Shown one piece after another: positions 22,549 to 31,289 of a DNA stretch of 64,000 nucleotides. A program made the position numbers and the translations under genes. Source of the stretch: Sphingomonas sp. LM7 (lineage in GTDB: Bacteria > Pseudomonadota > Alphaproteobacteria > Sphingomonadales > Sphingomonadaceae); assembly GCF_002002925.1 (NCBI RefSeq), contig NZ_CP019511.1, positions 3,379,001-3,443,000 on the forward strand, given 5' to 3'. Below the pieces are notes generated by a model that saw only the letters and a program-made list of their open reading frames with translations, was not told the origin of the DNA and did not search any database. Numbering within the stretch: the stretch's first letter is position 1; every line of letters starts with the position of its first letter.

Positions 22549-23268
22549 CTAGCGCGAGGTAGGGTTTGATCGGAACAACCGCAGCTCCAGCCCCCACCAC
22601 AGCAGCGCCCAGCAGCTGCCGAAGGCCCAGCCGGCGAGGACGTCGCTGGGCCAGTGGACGCCTAGATAGATGCGGCTCACACCGATCAGCCCGACCAGCA
22701 GCATTGCCACGGCCAGCACGAAGCCGCGCATCCGCCAGCCGCGGACCACCGGGAACAGCAAGGTCGCCAGCGTAAGATAGACGATCGCGCTGTTGGCGGC
22801 GTGGCCGCTGGGAAAGCTGTGCGAGGCTTCGTCCATCAGTTGCTGGACGATGTCGGGGCGGGCGCGGGCGATCAGCACCTTGATCACCGTCACTGCGACT
22901 CCGCCGAGCGCCGTCGCGCCGATCACGAGCAGCGCCTGGCGGAAGCGGCGGCGCAGCGCGAGGAAGGTCGCTGTGACAATGACGACGAGGGTCAGCACCG
23001 TCGAGCTGCCGAGCGCGGTTATGTCGCGGACCGCCGAGGGCAGCCAGTGCGGGCCGATCGGCAGTTCGGGGTGACCGGGAACGCGCAGCGCGAGGATGAT
23101 CGCGCGATCGAGCTCGGCGGCGTCGCCTTCCATGATCTCGTGGCCGAACCAGAGCAGGCCGAGGAGCACTGCCACCGCCGCCAAGACGACAATCGGCCAA
23201 GGGATGCGGCGCGAAGCGCGATTCTCTTCGCCGAGCGATACGACGGGATCGGGGGACGGAGTCTCCAT
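22549..23268 (-). CDS. PAP2 family phosphatase, membrane bound
   Basis: The 239-residue protein has about six membrane segments and the three motifs of PAP2 lipid phosphatases: KVLIARARPDI, then HSFPSGHAANS, then SRIYLGVHWPSDVLAG. The catalytic histidines are those of PSGHA and GVHWPSD. Likely substrates are undecaprenyl pyrophosphate, phosphatidic acid or phosphatidylglycerophosphate, acted on at the periplasmic face. It stands 24 bases upstream of no other gene in its direction, and the next leftward gene before it is the TonB receptor. Confidence 0.88.
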   Translation of the reverse strand: METPSPDPVVSLGEENRASRRIPWPIVVLAAVAVLLGLLWFGHEIMEGDAAELDRAIILALRVPGHPELPIGPHWLPSAVRDITALGSSTVLTLVVIVTATFLALRRRFRQALLVIGATALGGVAVTVIKVLIARARPDIVQQLMDEASHSFPSGHAANSAIVYLTLATLLFPVVRGWRMRGFVLAVAMLLVGLIGVSRIYLGVHWPSDVLAGWAFGSCWALLWWGLELRLFRSNPTSR

Positions 23269-23292
23269 CCGTCCCCTAATGCCGCATCGTCG

Positions 23293-25407
23293 TTAGAGTT
23301 GCACCCGCAGCGTCGCGCGCAGGTCGCGGCCGGCGAGCGGGGCATAGTCCTTGAGCACGCTGGCATGGCGGCGTGCCTCGACATCGAAGAGGTTGTTCGC
23401 CGAGAGCGTCAGGCTGGTGCCCGAGCCCGCGCCGAGCGGCTTCCACGAGATCGAGGCGTTGACCAGGGTGAAATCCTCGGTCGGGGTTTCGAAGGTGGTG
23501 ATGCGGTCCTGCGCGAAGCTGTGCTCGACTTCGACGCGGCCGGTGATGGCATCGGACTGCGCCTCGAGCCCGCCCAACAGGCGGAGCGGCGGGATGCGCG
23601 GGACCGGGCCCTGATCGACCAGCTCGGCATGGACATAGTCGGCGAGCGCATCGGCGTTGATTGCGAAGCCGCCGAGCTGGGCAAGACGCACCGAACCCTG
23701 GACCTCGAAGCCGTAATAGCGGGCATCGGCCTGGTTGTACTGGAAGACCGGCAGATCGTCCTCGACCGCGCCGGTGGGCGCATCGTAGATATAGTCGGTG
23801 AACCAGTTGTAATAGGCCGCAGCCGACAGGCTCCAGCCATCGCCCGAGCCCTTGAGCGTGCCTTCGACCCCCCAGGCTTTCTCGGTGGAGAAATCGGGAT
23901 TGCCGATCTCATAGGCCTGGGTGCCTGCATGCGGGCCGTTGGCGAACAGCTCTTCCTGCGTCGGCGCGCGTTCGCTGCGCGAGACATTGATGCCGAGGCG
24001 GAGGTGATCGGCGAGCGCGTAGCTGGCGCCGAGCGATGCCGAAAGGCTGTCGAAGCTGCGGTCGAGCAGCGGGTTGCCGATATCGGCATCGGCCTGCGCG
24101 CGCAGAGCGCTATGCTCGTAGCGCAGCGCCGCTTCGGCCTTCAGCGCGCCGAAATCGAGCGACTGGAGGGTGAACAGGCCATATTGGTTGCTCTCGGTGC
24201 GCGGCAGGAACTTCTCTTCGCCGACGATGCGGGTGTTGCGCGTCGAGAACTGGCCGCCGGTGACGCCCTCCCATTCGCCGTGCGTTTCCTGGACCAGTTC
24301 GAGCCGGCCTTCGAGGCCCTGGCTGTAGAAAGTCGTCCCGACTTCGCCGGTGTCCTCGATCTCGCTGTGGCGATAGTCGGCGGCGGCGAGGCGAAGGCGG
24401 ATCTGGTGGATGCCGGCGCTTTCCGTGAGGATGTCGCCGCGCACGTCTAGCCGGGTCTGCTTGGCGTGAAGGCGGACGGCCTCGGCCTCGACCGAGGGAT
24501 CGAGCGAATAGCGGATCGGCACGCCGTAGAGGCTGTCGTAGCGCGAGACCGAAAAGCCGAGGCTGCCGCGATCGTCGACGATCGCCGCGCCACCGGCGAT
24601 GTCCCAGGTGCGTGCCGCGGTGTTGGGGATCTCACCCTTGAGGTCGGCGAGCTCCTGGATGTCGGGATCGACACTCGCGGCGGCCTGGGCGCGCAGCGCG
24701 GGGGTCAGGACATAGCCGCCGCCGCGCAGGTCGCCGGTCTTGGTATAGCTGCCATCGGCGTGGACGACGAGCTTGCCCGCCACCGGCACGTCGAGCGTGC
24801 CCGCGACCGAGCGTTCGTCCGACGCGCTGCCATAGGTCGCGATGCCGTCGGCATGGAGCGGGCTCTCGGGCAGGCGGCGCGGGATGCGGCTGTCGATGAC
24901 GTTGACCACGCCACCGATCGAGGAGGGGCTGAACAGCAGCGCCGAGGGACCGCGCAGCACTTCGATGCGGTCGGCAGTGAGCGGGTTGATGATCGCGGCG
25001 TGATCGGCCGAAGTGTTCGACACGTCGATGCTGCCGATGCCGTCGATCAGCAGCCGTGCGCGATCGCCGGTGAAGCCGCGCAGCACCGGCCGCGACGCAT
25101 TGGGGCCGAACGACGTCGCCGAAACGCCGGGCTGCGACGCCAGCGTCTCGCCGATCGTCGGGCGCATCTCGCGCGTCAGTTCCTCGGCTGCGAGGATCGC
25201 GGTGCCGCCGAGCACATCGGCGGTGGCGCGGGCGCGCGTGCCGGTGACGACGATTTCCTGGTTGGGCTGGTCGTGATCGCTATCCTGGCTATCGGCCACG
25301 GGCGCATCGGCCGGGGCGTTGGCGGCAGCGTCGGGCGCCGGCTTTTCTTCGGCATGGGCCGGCAGGGCGATGAAGGCGGCGGTGGCGAGCAACAGGGTAC
25401 GCAGCAT
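23293..25407 (-). CDS. TonB-dependent receptor, ZnuD-like
   Basis: The 704-residue outer-membrane receptor has a signal peptide (MLRTLLLATAAFIALPAHA), a short region rich in D, H and Q (DSQDSDHDQPNQ), the TonB box EIVVTGTRA, a plug domain (about 60-170, with PVLRGFTGDRARLLIDGIGS) and a 22-strand barrel ending in RATLRVQL. The segment RAPTQEELFANGPHAGTQAY and the ending NNLFDVEARRHASVLKDYAP are typical of ZnuD-type zinc receptors and their relatives, so zinc or a zinc complex is a reasonable guess. The 5' region is AT-rich (GATGATATAAGGTATC near 25451-25466), which could be a Zur or Fur site, but the match is weak. Confidence 0.85.
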   Translation of the reverse strand: MLRTLLLATAAFIALPAHAEEKPAPDAAANAPADAPVADSQDSDHDQPNQEIVVTGTRARATADVLGGTAILAAEELTREMRPTIGETLASQPGVSATSFGPNASRPVLRGFTGDRARLLIDGIGSIDVSNTSADHAAIINPLTADRIEVLRGPSALLFSPSSIGGVVNVIDSRIPRRLPESPLHADGIATYGSASDERSVAGTLDVPVAGKLVVHADGSYTKTGDLRGGGYVLTPALRAQAAASVDPDIQELADLKGEIPNTAARTWDIAGGAAIVDDRGSLGFSVSRYDSLYGVPIRYSLDPSVEAEAVRLHAKQTRLDVRGDILTESAGIHQIRLRLAAADYRHSEIEDTGEVGTTFYSQGLEGRLELVQETHGEWEGVTGGQFSTRNTRIVGEEKFLPRTESNQYGLFTLQSLDFGALKAEAALRYEHSALRAQADADIGNPLLDRSFDSLSASLGASYALADHLRLGINVSRSERAPTQEELFANGPHAGTQAYEIGNPDFSTEKAWGVEGTLKGSGDGWSLSAAAYYNWFTDYIYDAPTGAVEDDLPVFQYNQADARYYGFEVQGSVRLAQLGGFAINADALADYVHAELVDQGPVPRIPPLRLLGGLEAQSDAITGRVEVEHSFAQDRITTFETPTEDFTLVNASISWKPLGAGSGTSLTLSANNLFDVEARRHASVLKDYAPLAGRDLRATLRVQL

Positions 25408-25500
25408 GAAAAATCCCGAACTGAAGGATGTGCTGCGCCGCGGTAACGGAGATGATATAAGGTATCAAGATGTTTGTTGCTTGATTGTAGAAGGGGCAAA

Positions 25501-25671
25501 TCCTCCCCCCGCTCGAGGGTGGGCTCGTAAGTATGAGGAGGGGATATGCCTGCATGTTCCGAGGGGCGTCCGGGGGGACGATCCGCCCCCCGCCGCGAGC
25601 GCATCGCTTGCGGCTACGCCCCTCCGTCATGCTTCGCATGCCACCTCCCCCGCTTGCGCGAGGGAGGATAG
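25501..25671. repeat. Cluster of short hairpins between receptor and porin
   Basis: This 170-base GC-rich stretch is a chain of small palindromes: GGGGGG/CCCCCC around 25572-25591, GCGAGCGCATCGCTTGCG near 25594-25611, CATGCTTCGCATG near 25628-25640, and CCTCCCCCGCTTGCGCGAGG near 25644-25663. The last is a close relative of the hairpin at 7743. The stretch has no gene; it lies beyond the stop of the porin gene and may end that transcript. Confidence 0.75.
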
Positions 25672-25677
25672 GCCGAA

Positions 25678-27282
25678 TCAGAAGCGGAAGTTGAGCCAGC
25701 TGCCGAAATAGTGCGAATCGGTGAAGCCTGCTTCGTCGAGGAGCTGGCCCGCGGCGAAATATTCCCAGCGCCCGGTCAGCGACAGGCGCGGGGTGATCTT
25801 CCAGCTCGCCTGAAGGTGCACGGCGTCGCCGATATGATTGCCGTCGATGCGCTGGGTGCCCGCATAGGCAGTGCCGGCCCCGCGATAGACTGCATCGGTC
25901 TCGCTCGGGCGCCAGCTGCTCTGATACTCGACCGTCACGTCGATCGTCTTGGCGGGCGAGACAGTGAAGTTGGGCGATGCCTGGAACAGGTTGGTGGTCA
26001 TCAGCGCGCCCTGATAGCTATAGGCGACGCTGCCGGCGGTGACTGCGCGGGCGGCATGGATGGTGCCGGTGCCGAAGCTGCCGCCGCCGCTGCCGTAATC
26101 GAAGTGGACGCCGACCTTGGGCATCCAGCCCTTCTTGCCGACGACATAGGTCTGCGCGAAGGCCGCGCTCCACGCGCTGACCGCACGGCCGGCAAAGTCG
26201 CCGGACTGGTGGGCGACCGTCCAGTCGAGCGTCAGGTCGTCATAGCTGCCCCAGAAGCGCGCGCCGTAATAGTGGCGGACTTCGCGCGCGGTAACGCTGC
26301 CCCAGCGCTGCTTGTCGTTGCGCTCGCGCCAGACGAACGGATCGAGGAACAACTTGTGGGTCTTGTCGTCGCGCAGCACCACGCCCGCGGTCACACCCGA
26401 GAAGCGCGTCTGGGGATCGGCGATATCGTCGCTGAGACCCTCGATGCCGAGCTTGACGTGCTCGAAATCGAACAAGTCGACGCGCAGGTCGCTGAGCTGT
26501 GCCCAGCCGCGCAGGCCCTGCTCGACGGTGCGGATCGAGTTGTTGTCCTTCTGCTGGACCAGAGTCGACGAGCCGTCGGTGAATTCCTGGCGGCCATAGC
26601 GCGCGCCGAGCGTCACCGGGCCGATCGTGCCGCCGATTTCGCCGAAGAACTGCTGCGCGAACAGGTCGTCGCGGAATTTCGCGGTGGGCACGCCGTAATT
26701 ATGGCCGGCGAGGCCACCGTGCGCGAGCTCGCCATAGAAGCGCAGCGGACCGACATGCAGGTCGGCGCCGCCGACGAGGCGCAGCTTGTCCTCCACGCGA
26801 TATTCCGAATCGACCATGCCGGGATTCGAATAATAATCGGCGCGGATGCGGACTTCGCCCGACAGGGTCAGGTAGATGTCGCCCTTGCTATCGATCGGGA
26901 GATACTTCAGCCGATCGAGGAAATCGTCGCGCTTCTTGGGGTTGCGCATCTGGCGCCAGTCCTCGGCCCAGCGCGACAGATTATAGCCGCCCAGCTTGAC
27001 GCCGTGCCCGTCGGCCTGACGCGGGTAGGTGCGCGTGGCGGGGTTGGCGGGGGCGCGCTCCTGGCTCGCCTCGCTCGGCGGAGTGCCGGGCTGCACCGGC
27101 ACATCCTGCTTGGTCACGCGCACGTCGTTGTTGGGGCCGTTATAGGCGGCGACGACGACGATCTCGTCGCCGCGCGGGGCGACGCCGGTCGAGATCGGCG
27201 TGAACGTCTGGGCGGCGGCGGGAACGGCGGTCAGCGCCAGCAGCGAGACGCCGATGGCAAGGCGAGTGGTGGGACGGGGCAT
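25678..27282 (-). CDS. Outer-membrane porin, alginate-export (AlgE-like) family
   Basis: The 534-residue protein has a signal peptide (LAIGVSLLALTAVPAAAQ), a spacer of about 80 residues, and a barrel domain with the alginate_exp pattern: RADYYSNPGMVDSEYRVEDK, LRFYGELAHGGLAGHNYGVP and later GARYGRQEFTDGSS. It ends with aromatic residues SHYFGSWLNFRF, as outer-membrane barrels do. Despite the family name, most sphingomonad members are general or specific porins and not alginate exporters; no alginate genes are nearby. The ATG at 27282 starts the signal peptide. Confidence 0.85.
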   Translation of the reverse strand: MPRPTTRLAIGVSLLALTAVPAAAQTFTPISTGVAPRGDEIVVVAAYNGPNNDVRVTKQDVPVQPGTPPSEASQERAPANPATRTYPRQADGHGVKLGGYNLSRWAEDWRQMRNPKKRDDFLDRLKYLPIDSKGDIYLTLSGEVRIRADYYSNPGMVDSEYRVEDKLRLVGGADLHVGPLRFYGELAHGGLAGHNYGVPTAKFRDDLFAQQFFGEIGGTIGPVTLGARYGRQEFTDGSSTLVQQKDNNSIRTVEQGLRGWAQLSDLRVDLFDFEHVKLGIEGLSDDIADPQTRFSGVTAGVVLRDDKTHKLFLDPFVWRERNDKQRWGSVTAREVRHYYGARFWGSYDDLTLDWTVAHQSGDFAGRAVSAWSAAFAQTYVVGKKGWMPKVGVHFDYGSGGGSFGTGTIHAARAVTAGSVAYSYQGALMTTNLFQASPNFTVSPAKTIDVTVEYQSSWRPSETDAVYRGAGTAYAGTQRIDGNHIGDAVHLQASWKITPRLSLTGRWEYFAAGQLLDEAGFTDSHYFGSWLNFRF

Positions 27283-27401
27283 CGATATATTCCAGATTGA
27301 GGATGGCAGGGGGCCGGCGCCGCGAGCGGCGTGCGGTCCTGTCGGTTGGGGAGTGGAGCGCTCCGTCCCTGTCGGTGCGCGGCGGAAAGGTTGGGGCTGG
27401 C

Positions 27402-29252
27402 TTAGAAGCTGGCCCATTCGGGTTCGGCGCGATGGCTCGCGGCTGCGGGCCTGCTCGGCACCTGCCGCTGCGGCGACGCGCTGGCCGCGGCGCGCGGGCG
27501 CGCGGCGGTCGGTGCGCCGACGTTGAAGCGGGCCGATTCGCGGGTGAGCGCAGTGACTTCGCCGGCGAGGTTGCGCGCCGCGGCGGAAGTCTGCTCGACC
27601 ATCGCCGCATTCTGCTGAGTCGACTGGTCCATGACGTTCACCGCGGTGGCGATCTCGCCGATCGTCGCCGACTGGGCACGATTGTCGTTGGCCATGGTCT
27701 CGACGAACTGGTGGACCTGCTCGACGCTTCCGGTGATCTCGGCGAGCGCCGCATCGACCTTCTGCACGGCGCTGACTGCGGTACGGATCTCGGTCTGGGT
27801 GGTCGAAAGCTGCTCGCGGGCACGCTTGGCCTCTTCCTCGGCGCGCATCGCGAGCGCAGAGACCAGGTCGGCGACGACGGCGAAGCCGCGGCCCGCCTCG
27901 CCGGCGCGGCCGGCTTCGACGGCAGCGTTCATCGCGAGGACGCGCGTCTGGAAGGCGATCTTGTCGAGACCCTCGATGACGTCGTCGATGCCTTGGGCGC
28001 TGCCATAGACCCGGTCCATCGCCGAGGTCGCTTCGCCGGCGGTGGCCCGGCCGGTGCCGACGATGCCGATCGCCTGCTGGGCGCGATCGACGGTGCGGTC
28101 GGCCATTTCGGCGCCCGACTTGAGCCGCGCATTCATCTGCGACAGCGCGGCCGAAGTCTGCTCGAGGCTGGCGGCATTGCTTTCGGTGCGGCGGGCAAGG
28201 TCGTCCGAGGCGGCGGCGATCTCGCTCGATCCGCTTTCGATGCTCTGCGATGCGTTGGCCAGCGCGGCGATCAGCTCGCGCAGATTGCCCAGCGCAGTGT
28301 TGAAATTGCCGCTCAGCGTTGCGTAGGCCGGGGGGACATTGTCGGTGATCGTGCCGGTCAGGTCGCCTTCGGACAGCGCCTGCAGCCCGTCGGTCAGCAG
28401 CGACACGATTGCGTTCTGGTCGGCGTCGGACTGCGCCTTGGCCTTTTCGGCGGTATCCTTGGCGATCGCGTTGTCGCGGAAGATCTGGAGCGCGCCGGCC
28501 ATGTTGCCGATCTCGTCGCGGCGATCGGCGCCGGGGATGTCGGCACGCGTGTCGCCATCGGCGAGGCTGCGCATCCGCACGGTGATCTGGCCGAGCGGCG
28601 CAGTGATCGAGCGGCTGATCATGACGATCAGCGCGGCGAGCCCGAGCAGCACGAACAGGACGACGGTGCCGAGCTTGAGCGCCGCGTCGTTCACCGCGGC
28701 CTGGATCTCGGAATTGAACACGCCGGTGGCGATCACCCAGCCCCAGGGCTTGAAGCCGCGGACATAGGAGATCTTGGGCTTCGAGCCCTTACCGTCGGGC
28801 ATCTCGTAATTGTACGAAACGAAGCCGGCGCCGTCGGCCTTCACACGCTCGATCATCTCGCGATAGTGATGCTTTCCGTCGGCATCGGTGCTGTCGGCGA
28901 CGTTCTTGCCTTCCTTGTCCTTCTTGACCGGGTGCATGACCATGTTGTGGTCGTTGTCGAGGATGAAGAAGTAATCGTCCTTGCCGAAACGCATCGAGCG
29001 GATCGCGTCCTTGGCGGCGGCCTGGGCCTGCTCGCGGGTCATGCGACCGGCCTGTTCCTCGGCCTGGAAGCGCTCGAACTGGCTGTAGGCGACTTCGAGC
29101 GTCTGCTTGGTGCGATCGTTGAAGCTCTGGTTGAGCGACGTATTCAGCCGGGCGATCGACAGGCCGAGCACGAGCAGCAGCCCGAGCAGCGAGGCCGCCC
29201 CGATCGTCAGGATGCGCTTGCCGATATTCATGCGCGCGAGAAACGCCATCAC
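27402..29252 (-). CDS. Methyl-accepting chemotaxis protein with single Cache domain
   Basis: The 616-residue receptor has TM1 near 14-34 and a periplasmic sCache_2 domain (about 38-185) containing GKDDYFFILDNDHNMVMHP and GFKPWGWVIATGVF. TM2 (TVVLFVLLGLAALIVMI) leads to a HAMP domain and a long signalling helix pair. The hairpin tip DKIAFQTRVLAMNAAVEAGR is conserved. The C terminus EPEWASF has the W-x-x-F spacing of the CheR-tethering pentapeptide. Cache_2 receptors usually sense small organic acids. No che genes are nearby. Confidence 0.93.
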   Translation of the reverse strand: MMAFLARMNIGKRILTIGAASLLGLLLVLGLSIARLNTSLNQSFNDRTKQTLEVAYSQFERFQAEEQAGRMTREQAQAAAKDAIRSMRFGKDDYFFILDNDHNMVMHPVKKDKEGKNVADSTDADGKHHYREMIERVKADGAGFVSYNYEMPDGKGSKPKISYVRGFKPWGWVIATGVFNSEIQAAVNDAALKLGTVVLFVLLGLAALIVMISRSITAPLGQITVRMRSLADGDTRADIPGADRRDEIGNMAGALQIFRDNAIAKDTAEKAKAQSDADQNAIVSLLTDGLQALSEGDLTGTITDNVPPAYATLSGNFNTALGNLRELIAALANASQSIESGSSEIAAASDDLARRTESNAASLEQTSAALSQMNARLKSGAEMADRTVDRAQQAIGIVGTGRATAGEATSAMDRVYGSAQGIDDVIEGLDKIAFQTRVLAMNAAVEAGRAGEAGRGFAVVADLVSALAMRAEEEAKRAREQLSTTQTEIRTAVSAVQKVDAALAEITGSVEQVHQFVETMANDNRAQSATIGEIATAVNVMDQSTQQNAAMVEQTSAAARNLAGEVTALTRESARFNVGAPTAARPRAAASASPQRQVPSRPAAASHRAEPEWASF

Positions 29253-29490
29253 TTTGATCTCCGGACCTTCATCCAGAAATTATAGACGGTTCGGCGCGGG
29301 GGCCCTGCGGGCTAGGGGTTTCTCCGTAAGGGATGCGCGAAGTTTGCGAGTGTCGAGGCGGTCGCTTCTGCCGGATTAACCGGACAGCCGCGCCGCGCCG
29401 GCATCGTCAGCCGGGCGGACGAGATGGCGGGTGCAGAAGCACGCTCGTGCGCCCGGGGGCAATCCAGGGCGGTGTGTCGCAAGGGGGAGG

Positions 29491-29566
29491 TGGTGGGTCC
29501 GATGGGATTCGAACCCATGACCTCTCGATTAAAAGTCGCTTGCTCTACCAACTGAGCTACGGACCC
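29491..29566 (-). tRNA. tRNA-Lys (anticodon TTT)
   Basis: The minus strand folds into a full cloverleaf. The acceptor arms are GGGTCCG and CGGACCC with discriminator A; the D arm contains GCTCAGTTGGTAGAGC, the anticodon loop is CTTTTAA within GCGACTTTTAATCGAG, and the T arm is ATGGGTTCGAATCCCAT. The terminal CCA is encoded (29491-29493). Anticodon TTT reads lysine codons AAA and AAG. The gene stands alone between the chemotaxis receptor and xth. Confidence 0.97.
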
Positions 29567-29664
29567 ACGCTGCCGCCCCCTAGGCGCGGGTCGTGCGCGG
29601 GTCAACCGGGAGGAATGGGAACCCTTTGCGCTCCGCGGACCTTGTCGGGCGAGGAGGATGCCGC

Positions 29665-30438
29665 GTGCGGATTGCGACCTACAATGTGAACGGCGTCAAC
29701 GGCCGGCTGCCGGTGCTGCTGCGCTGGCTCGCCGAAAGCGCGCCCGACGTGGTGTGCCTCCAGGAACTCAAGGCGCCGGACGAAAAATTCCCGGAAAGCG
29801 CGATCCGCGACGCGGGCTATGGCGCGATCTGGCACGGGCAGAAGAGCTGGAACGGCGTTGCGATCCTGGCGCGTGGCTGCGATCCCGTCGAAACGCGGCG
29901 CGGGCTGCCCGGCGATCCCGACGACAGCCATAGCCGCTATATCGAGGCGGCGGTGAACGGTGTGCTGGTCGGCGGACTCTATTTGCCCAACGGCAATCCC
30001 AGGCCCGGACCGAAATTCGACTATAAGCTGCGCTGGTTCGATCGGCTGATCGATCATGCCGCGACGCTGATCGCGATGGATGCGCCGGTGGTGATCGCGG
30101 GCGATTACAATGTGATGCCCACCGATCGCGATGTCTATAAACCCGAACGCTGGCTGGACGACGCGCTGTTCGCGCCGGAAGTGCGCGCTGCCTATTTCCG
30201 GATGCTCGGGCAGGGCTGGATCGACGCGCTGCGCACGCTGCATCCCGACGAGACGATCTATACCTTCTGGGACTATTTCCGGAATGCTTACGCCCGCAAC
30301 GCCGGGCTGCGCATCGACCATCTGCTGCTCAATGCGCCTGCCGCGAAGCGGCTCAGGGCGGCGGAAGTCGATTCGCATGTGCGTGGCTGGGAAAAGACCA
30401 GCGACCATGCGCCGGTGTGGGTCGAGCTCGACCTGTGA
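29665..30438 (+). CDS. xth: Exodeoxyribonuclease III
   Basis: The 257-residue enzyme is an AP endonuclease/3'-5' exonuclease of the EEP superfamily acting in base excision repair. Active-site blocks are visible: CLQELKAPDEKFP with the metal-binding glutamate, VVIAGDYNVMPTD, TFWDYFRNAYARNAGLRIDH and TSDHAPVWVEL with the catalytic histidine. A GTG start at 29665 is chosen because it lies five bases behind GAGGAGGAT and begins directly with the first strand (RIATYNVNGVN). Confidence 0.95.
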   Translation: MRIATYNVNGVNGRLPVLLRWLAESAPDVVCLQELKAPDEKFPESAIRDAGYGAIWHGQKSWNGVAILARGCDPVETRRGLPGDPDDSHSRYIEAAVNGVLVGGLYLPNGNPRPGPKFDYKLRWFDRLIDHAATLIAMDAPVVIAGDYNVMPTDRDVYKPERWLDDALFAPEVRAAYFRMLGQGWIDALRTLHPDETIYTFWDYFRNAYARNAGLRIDHLLLNAPAAKRLRAAEVDSHVRGWEKTSDHAPVWVELDL

Positions 30439-30755
30439 AATACCCGGTCACGCCCGACGGCCGGTATTTCGTGGTGCGCGAGCGATTGTGGCGGATGGCG
30501 AACCCGGCGTTGGACGAGGGCGTGCGCGCGGGCCTTGTTACCGACCTCATGGCCGCGCGCCGAGCCGTCGGCGCGGCGTTACGCGCAGGGGACGCTTCGG
30601 ACGAGACGGCGGCGCGTGCGCAGGTCGATGCCGCCAAACAGGCGCTCGGCGAACGCGGACCGGCTTGGTGGGATGATGGCGCGCCGGATCTCAACCGCAA
30701 AATGGTTCGCAACACGCCCTATGCCGACTGGTACGCCGGTCAGACTCGCAAATAG
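30435..30755 (+). CDS. Conserved hypothetical protein coupled to xth
   Basis: The 106-residue protein starts at a GTG that overlaps the xth stop codon (GTGA). It contains GRYFVVRERLWRMANPALDE at the N terminus and ends with DGAPDLNRKMVRNTPYADWY. Proteins with this pattern are frequent in Alphaproteobacteria and have no known function. The translational coupling suggests a connection with DNA repair, though this is only context. Confidence 0.75.
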   Translation: MKYPVTPDGRYFVVRERLWRMANPALDEGVRAGLVTDLMAARRAVGAALRAGDASDETAARAQVDAAKQALGERGPAWWDDGAPDLNRKMVRNTPYADWYAGQTRK

Positions 30756-30929
30756 CGGAGTGCCAGACCTAGTGGCTGAAGCCATAACTGTAATGAGAGG
30801 CGCCATCTCTCTGGGGGGCAAATTAAGAGCAAGGGCATCGCCTTGGCCCCGCGTCGCCGATGGAGACGTCGGCGATATTTGCCGGCTGCATTTGGGATGA
30901 ATGAGGCGTCGTCATCCCCGGCCGGGGCG
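30756..30929. other. Gap at left edge of the accessory stretch
   Basis: About 170 bases follow the xth unit. They contain the palindrome GTCGCCGATGGAGACGTCGGCGA-like stem near 30851-30873 and a copy of the frequent GCCGGGG motif, but no gene or insertion-sequence end that I can recognise. The accessory genes with broken LysR copies begin directly after it. Confidence 0.45.
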
Positions 30930-31271
30930 TCAGTGGCCCGATAAGGCAAGCCCCGACAGGAGCGGCGCATAGGCGACGAGCTTGCGAGATATGAACTCCG
31001 TGAAGAGCCGCACGCGCTTTGTCTTGCGTGTCTCCCCCTGGGTGAGAATCCAGAGCGTGCCGTACAAATGCAGCTCGGTGCCCGGCACCCGCACGAGCAG
31101 AGGGTCGGCATCTCCCACGAAGCACGGCAGTGTCGTAATCCCGAGCCCTTGCCGTACAGCGGCGATCTCCGCTCCGGCGTCCGTAACCCGGAAGGGAACG
31201 CCGGTGACGCGTACCTCCCCCTCGCTGGCCCAATCCGGGATGCATGGCACAAGTCTGACCCCCTGCATCAC
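30930..31271 (-). pseudogene. LysR-family regulator, C-terminal fragment
   Basis: The 113-codon frame encodes only the last third of a LysR substrate-binding domain: VRVTGVPFRVTDAGAEIAAV, then RQGLGITTLPCFVGDADPLL and the typical end GTLWILTQGETRKTKRVRLF. The helix-turn-helix and the first half of the effector domain are missing, and the frame opens 19 bases before the divergent reductase gene. The fragment is therefore a deletion remnant. In relatives an intact LysR gene stands in this divergent position and controls the neighbouring oxidoreductase. Confidence 0.8.
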
Positions 31272-31289
31272 ACACGATTGGAGAGTATC

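Noticed and set aside
22801..24450. A 549-codon open frame opposite the PAP2 and TonB-receptor genes
   Set aside because: It crosses two genuine genes of the opposite strand and their spacer, which a real gene would hardly do, and it has no recognisable domain.
25445..25470. Zur or Fur box before the ZnuD-like receptor
   Set aside because: The AT-rich GATGATATAAGGTATC is only partly palindromic and does not fit a consensus well enough to list as a site.
29491..29566. tRNA-Lys as integration site of the 30.8-37.5 kb stretch
   Set aside because: The 3' end of the tRNA points away from that stretch, and no repeated copy of the tRNA end is seen near 37.5 kb.
30740..31275. Two overlapping open frames of 150-170 codons opposite or offset to the LysR fragment
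   Set aside because: They are out of frame with the recognisable LysR sequence and have no motif of their own.
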